This document shows, piece after piece, positions 62,516 to 64,000 of a stretch of 64,000 nucleotides of DNA. The position numbers and the translations under genes were made by a program. The notes under the pieces were generated by a model. The model searched no databases and was not told the origin of the DNA. It saw only the letters and a list, made by a program, of their open reading frames with translations. Origin of the DNA: Martinezella calliandrae (lineage in GTDB: Bacteria; Pseudomonadota; Alphaproteobacteria; Rhizobiales; Rhizobiaceae). The stretch is taken from NCBI RefSeq assembly GCF_030272695.1, contig NZ_JARFYN010000005.1, positions 1-64,000 of the forward strand, in the 5' to 3' direction. How positions within the stretch are numbered: the stretch's first letter is position 1; each line of letters begins with the position of its first letter.

Positions 62516-64000
62516 ATGCTGATCCGCTCCGTCTACCGCCTATTCGAAACCTGGATCGATCCCTATTATCGCACCGGCGACCTTCGTCCGCCGCGGTCGC
62601 TTTGGGCTTTCATCTGGTATTATGTCGGTCAGGCGAAAGGACCGTTTCTGGCGATGGCGGCACTTGGCGGTGCGGTCGCGGTGCTGGAGGCGGCGCTGTT
62701 CTGGTTCGTGGGGCATCTCGTCGACATACTGGATAAAGTACAGCCGGGGGCAGGCTGGGCAGGATTGCTTTCCGGCCACGGCGGCGCGCTGCTCGGGATG
62801 GTTTTCGTCGTGCTGGTCGTCCGCTTCGTGGTAGTCAGCCTCGGTGCCCTGGTCGAGGAGCAGGTGGTCGTACCCGGCTTTCTCAACCTCGTGCGCTGGC
62901 AGGCCTATATGCACGTCGCGCGCCAGTCGGTGAGCTTCTTCCAAAATGACTTCTCCGGCCGGATCGTTACCAAGGTCTGGGCGGCGGGGCAGTCGACGGG
63001 CGATCTCGTCGTGTCGCTGCTGCAGGTGGTCTGGTTCATCATTATCTATGCGGCCTCGACCATAGCGCTGGTCTGCGGGCTAGATCGGCGCCTGGCGCTG
63101 GTGATCGCGGTCTGGATCGGCATCTTCTCTCTGCTCGCTCGCTATTTCGTGCCGCGCATCCGACGCCATGCGCGCAACGCCGCCGAGGCGTCGTCAATGT
63201 TGAACGGCCGCATGGTCGATGCCTATGCCAATATCCAGACGCTGAAACTCTTCGGCCGGGAGGAGCAGAACGACGACTATATCCGCAAAGGCTTCGATCG
63301 CTTCCAGGCCGCTGTCATGCCGTTCACGCGGCTCCTGACCGGTGTGCGTTCGTCGCTGGCGCTGTTGTCGGGCGTGATGATCACGACGATCGCGGCACTT
63401 GCCATCCATCTCTGGCTCGCCGGTCAGATTTCCACCGGCGGCGTTGCCTTCACGCTTAGCATGGTATTGCGGCTCAACATGTTGTTCGGTCGCATGATGG
63501 CGCAGTTCAATGCCATCATGCGCAATCTCGGCACGATCCAGAATTCCGCCGAGATGATCTCCGAGCCGATTGGCCTTGTCGATCAGACGGGCGCCAGGGA
63601 TCTGCAGATCGTCCGTCCGGAAATCCGCTTCGAGCATGTGGCCTTCCACTATGGTCGCGGCAGCGGTGTCATAGATGATTTTTCGTTGACCGTCCGTGCC
63701 GGCGAGAAGGTCGGCATTGTCGGTCGCTCCGGTGCCGGCAAGACGACGCTCGTCAATCTGCTTCTGCGCTTTTACGATCTTGAAGGCGGCCGCATCCTGA
63801 TCGATGGACAGGATATCGCCGCTGTCCGCCAGGAGAGCCTGCGTGGCGAGATCGGCATGGTGACGCAGGACACAGCGCTGCTCAATCGTTCCATCCGCGA
63901 CAACGTCCTTTTCGGTCGCCCGAAGGCGAGCGAGGAGCAGATGACGCAGGCGACGCGGCGGGCGGAGGCGGATGAGTTCATCATGACGCTGGAGGATCAG
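62516..64000 (+). CDS. ABC exporter, fused permease and ATPase (runs off the window)
   Basis: The first 495 codons of a half-transporter starting MLIRSVYRLFETWIDPYY. An ATG three codons earlier (62507) is possible, and neither has a clear ribosome site. The membrane domain spans about 35-320. The ATPase begins near 365 with GEKVGIVGRSGAGKTTLV and RGEIGMVTQDTALLNRSI. The signature and Walker B lie beyond 64000. It is the likely heterodimer partner of the exporter at 59.5 kb. Confidence 0.9.
   Translation, partial: MLIRSVYRLFETWIDPYYRTGDLRPPRSLWAFIWYYVGQAKGPFLAMAALGGAVAVLEAALFWFVGHLVDILDKVQPGAGWAGLLSGHGGALLGMVFVVLVVRFVVVSLGALVEEQVVVPGFLNLVRWQAYMHVARQSVSFFQNDFSGRIVTKVWAAGQSTGDLVVSLLQVVWFIIIYAASTIALVCGLDRRLALVIAVWIGIFSLLARYFVPRIRRHARNAAEASSMLNGRMVDAYANIQTLKLFGREEQNDDYIRKGFDRFQAAVMPFTRLLTGVRSSLALLSGVMITTIAALAIHLWLAGQISTGGVAFTLSMVLRLNMLFGRMMAQFNAIMRNLGTIQNSAEMISEPIGLVDQTGARDLQIVRPEIRFEHVAFHYGRGSGVIDDFSLTVRAGEKVGIVGRSGAGKTTLVNLLLRFYDLEGGRILIDGQDIAAVRQESLRGEIGMVTQDTALLNRSIRDNVLFGRPKASEEQMTQATRRAEADEFIMTLEDQ

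Overview
The window reads as an alpha-proteobacterial (Rhizobiales, most likely Rhizobium) chromosome. Supporting signs are the fused anthranilate synthase trpE(G) behind a Trp-Trp-Trp leader peptide, the choXWV choline importer, the putR-putA pair, RirA-type TGA-N9-TCA iron boxes in front of a heme receptor, and high-GC coding. All names come from reading translated sequence. No database search was run.

Layout. 1-4.3 kb is a decayed mobile island: a 3'-truncated ParB-like gene, a DUF932 gene, a small orphan gene, an AbiE-type pair with its palindromic operator but a truncated toxin, and a perfect 20-bp inverted repeat. 4.3-7.8 kb carries a GFA-family protein and the choline ABC importer. At 8.05-9.15 kb a truncated IS110-family transposase is joined to the 3' third of thymidine kinase. 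9.2-13.0 kb holds a cytochrome c, a coiled-coil protein, a DUF2333 protein and a LuxR-type regulator. 13.0-20.2 kb carries putR/putA, a ClpP-like exported protein, a UPF0114 protein and fhs. 20.4-23.8 kb has an extensin-like protein and an iron-regulated TonB receptor. 23.8-25.2 kb is a second accessory patch of small genes ending in the tail of an ABC-F ATPase. 25.3-36 kb carries trpL-trpE(G), bluB, a CDF transporter, queF, a DUF2076 protein, a ClpP paralogue, a BenE transporter and leuA, the last behind a Leu-rich leader peptide.

36-44.8 kb carries an ABC exporter with a small upstream ORF, a COX1-like membrane protein, an ECF sigma/anti-sigma pair, a TPR protein, a metallophosphoesterase, a NUDIX protein, a Xi-class GST and a GNAT. 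44.8-52.1 kb is a tightly packed leftward operon: MoxR ATPase, DUF58, BatA/vWA-DUF4159, a second large membrane protein, and a GNAT. It is divergent from an overlapping DUF1285-NUDIX-cca operon. 54.8-59.1 kb has small proteins, hemF, a chimeric deletion scar (Na/Pi cotransporter head joined to a PhnB-like tail), a GHSKG-motif protein and trmL. 59.4-64 kb has two ABC exporters separated by a PCMT-like methyltransferase. The last exporter runs off the window.

The most interesting signals are regulatory leaders: trpL, the putative leuL, and short ORFs with strong Shine-Dalgarno sites in front of two paralogous ABC exporters. Next come the uncharacterised MoxR-DUF58-DUF4159 operon and several clean recombination scars.
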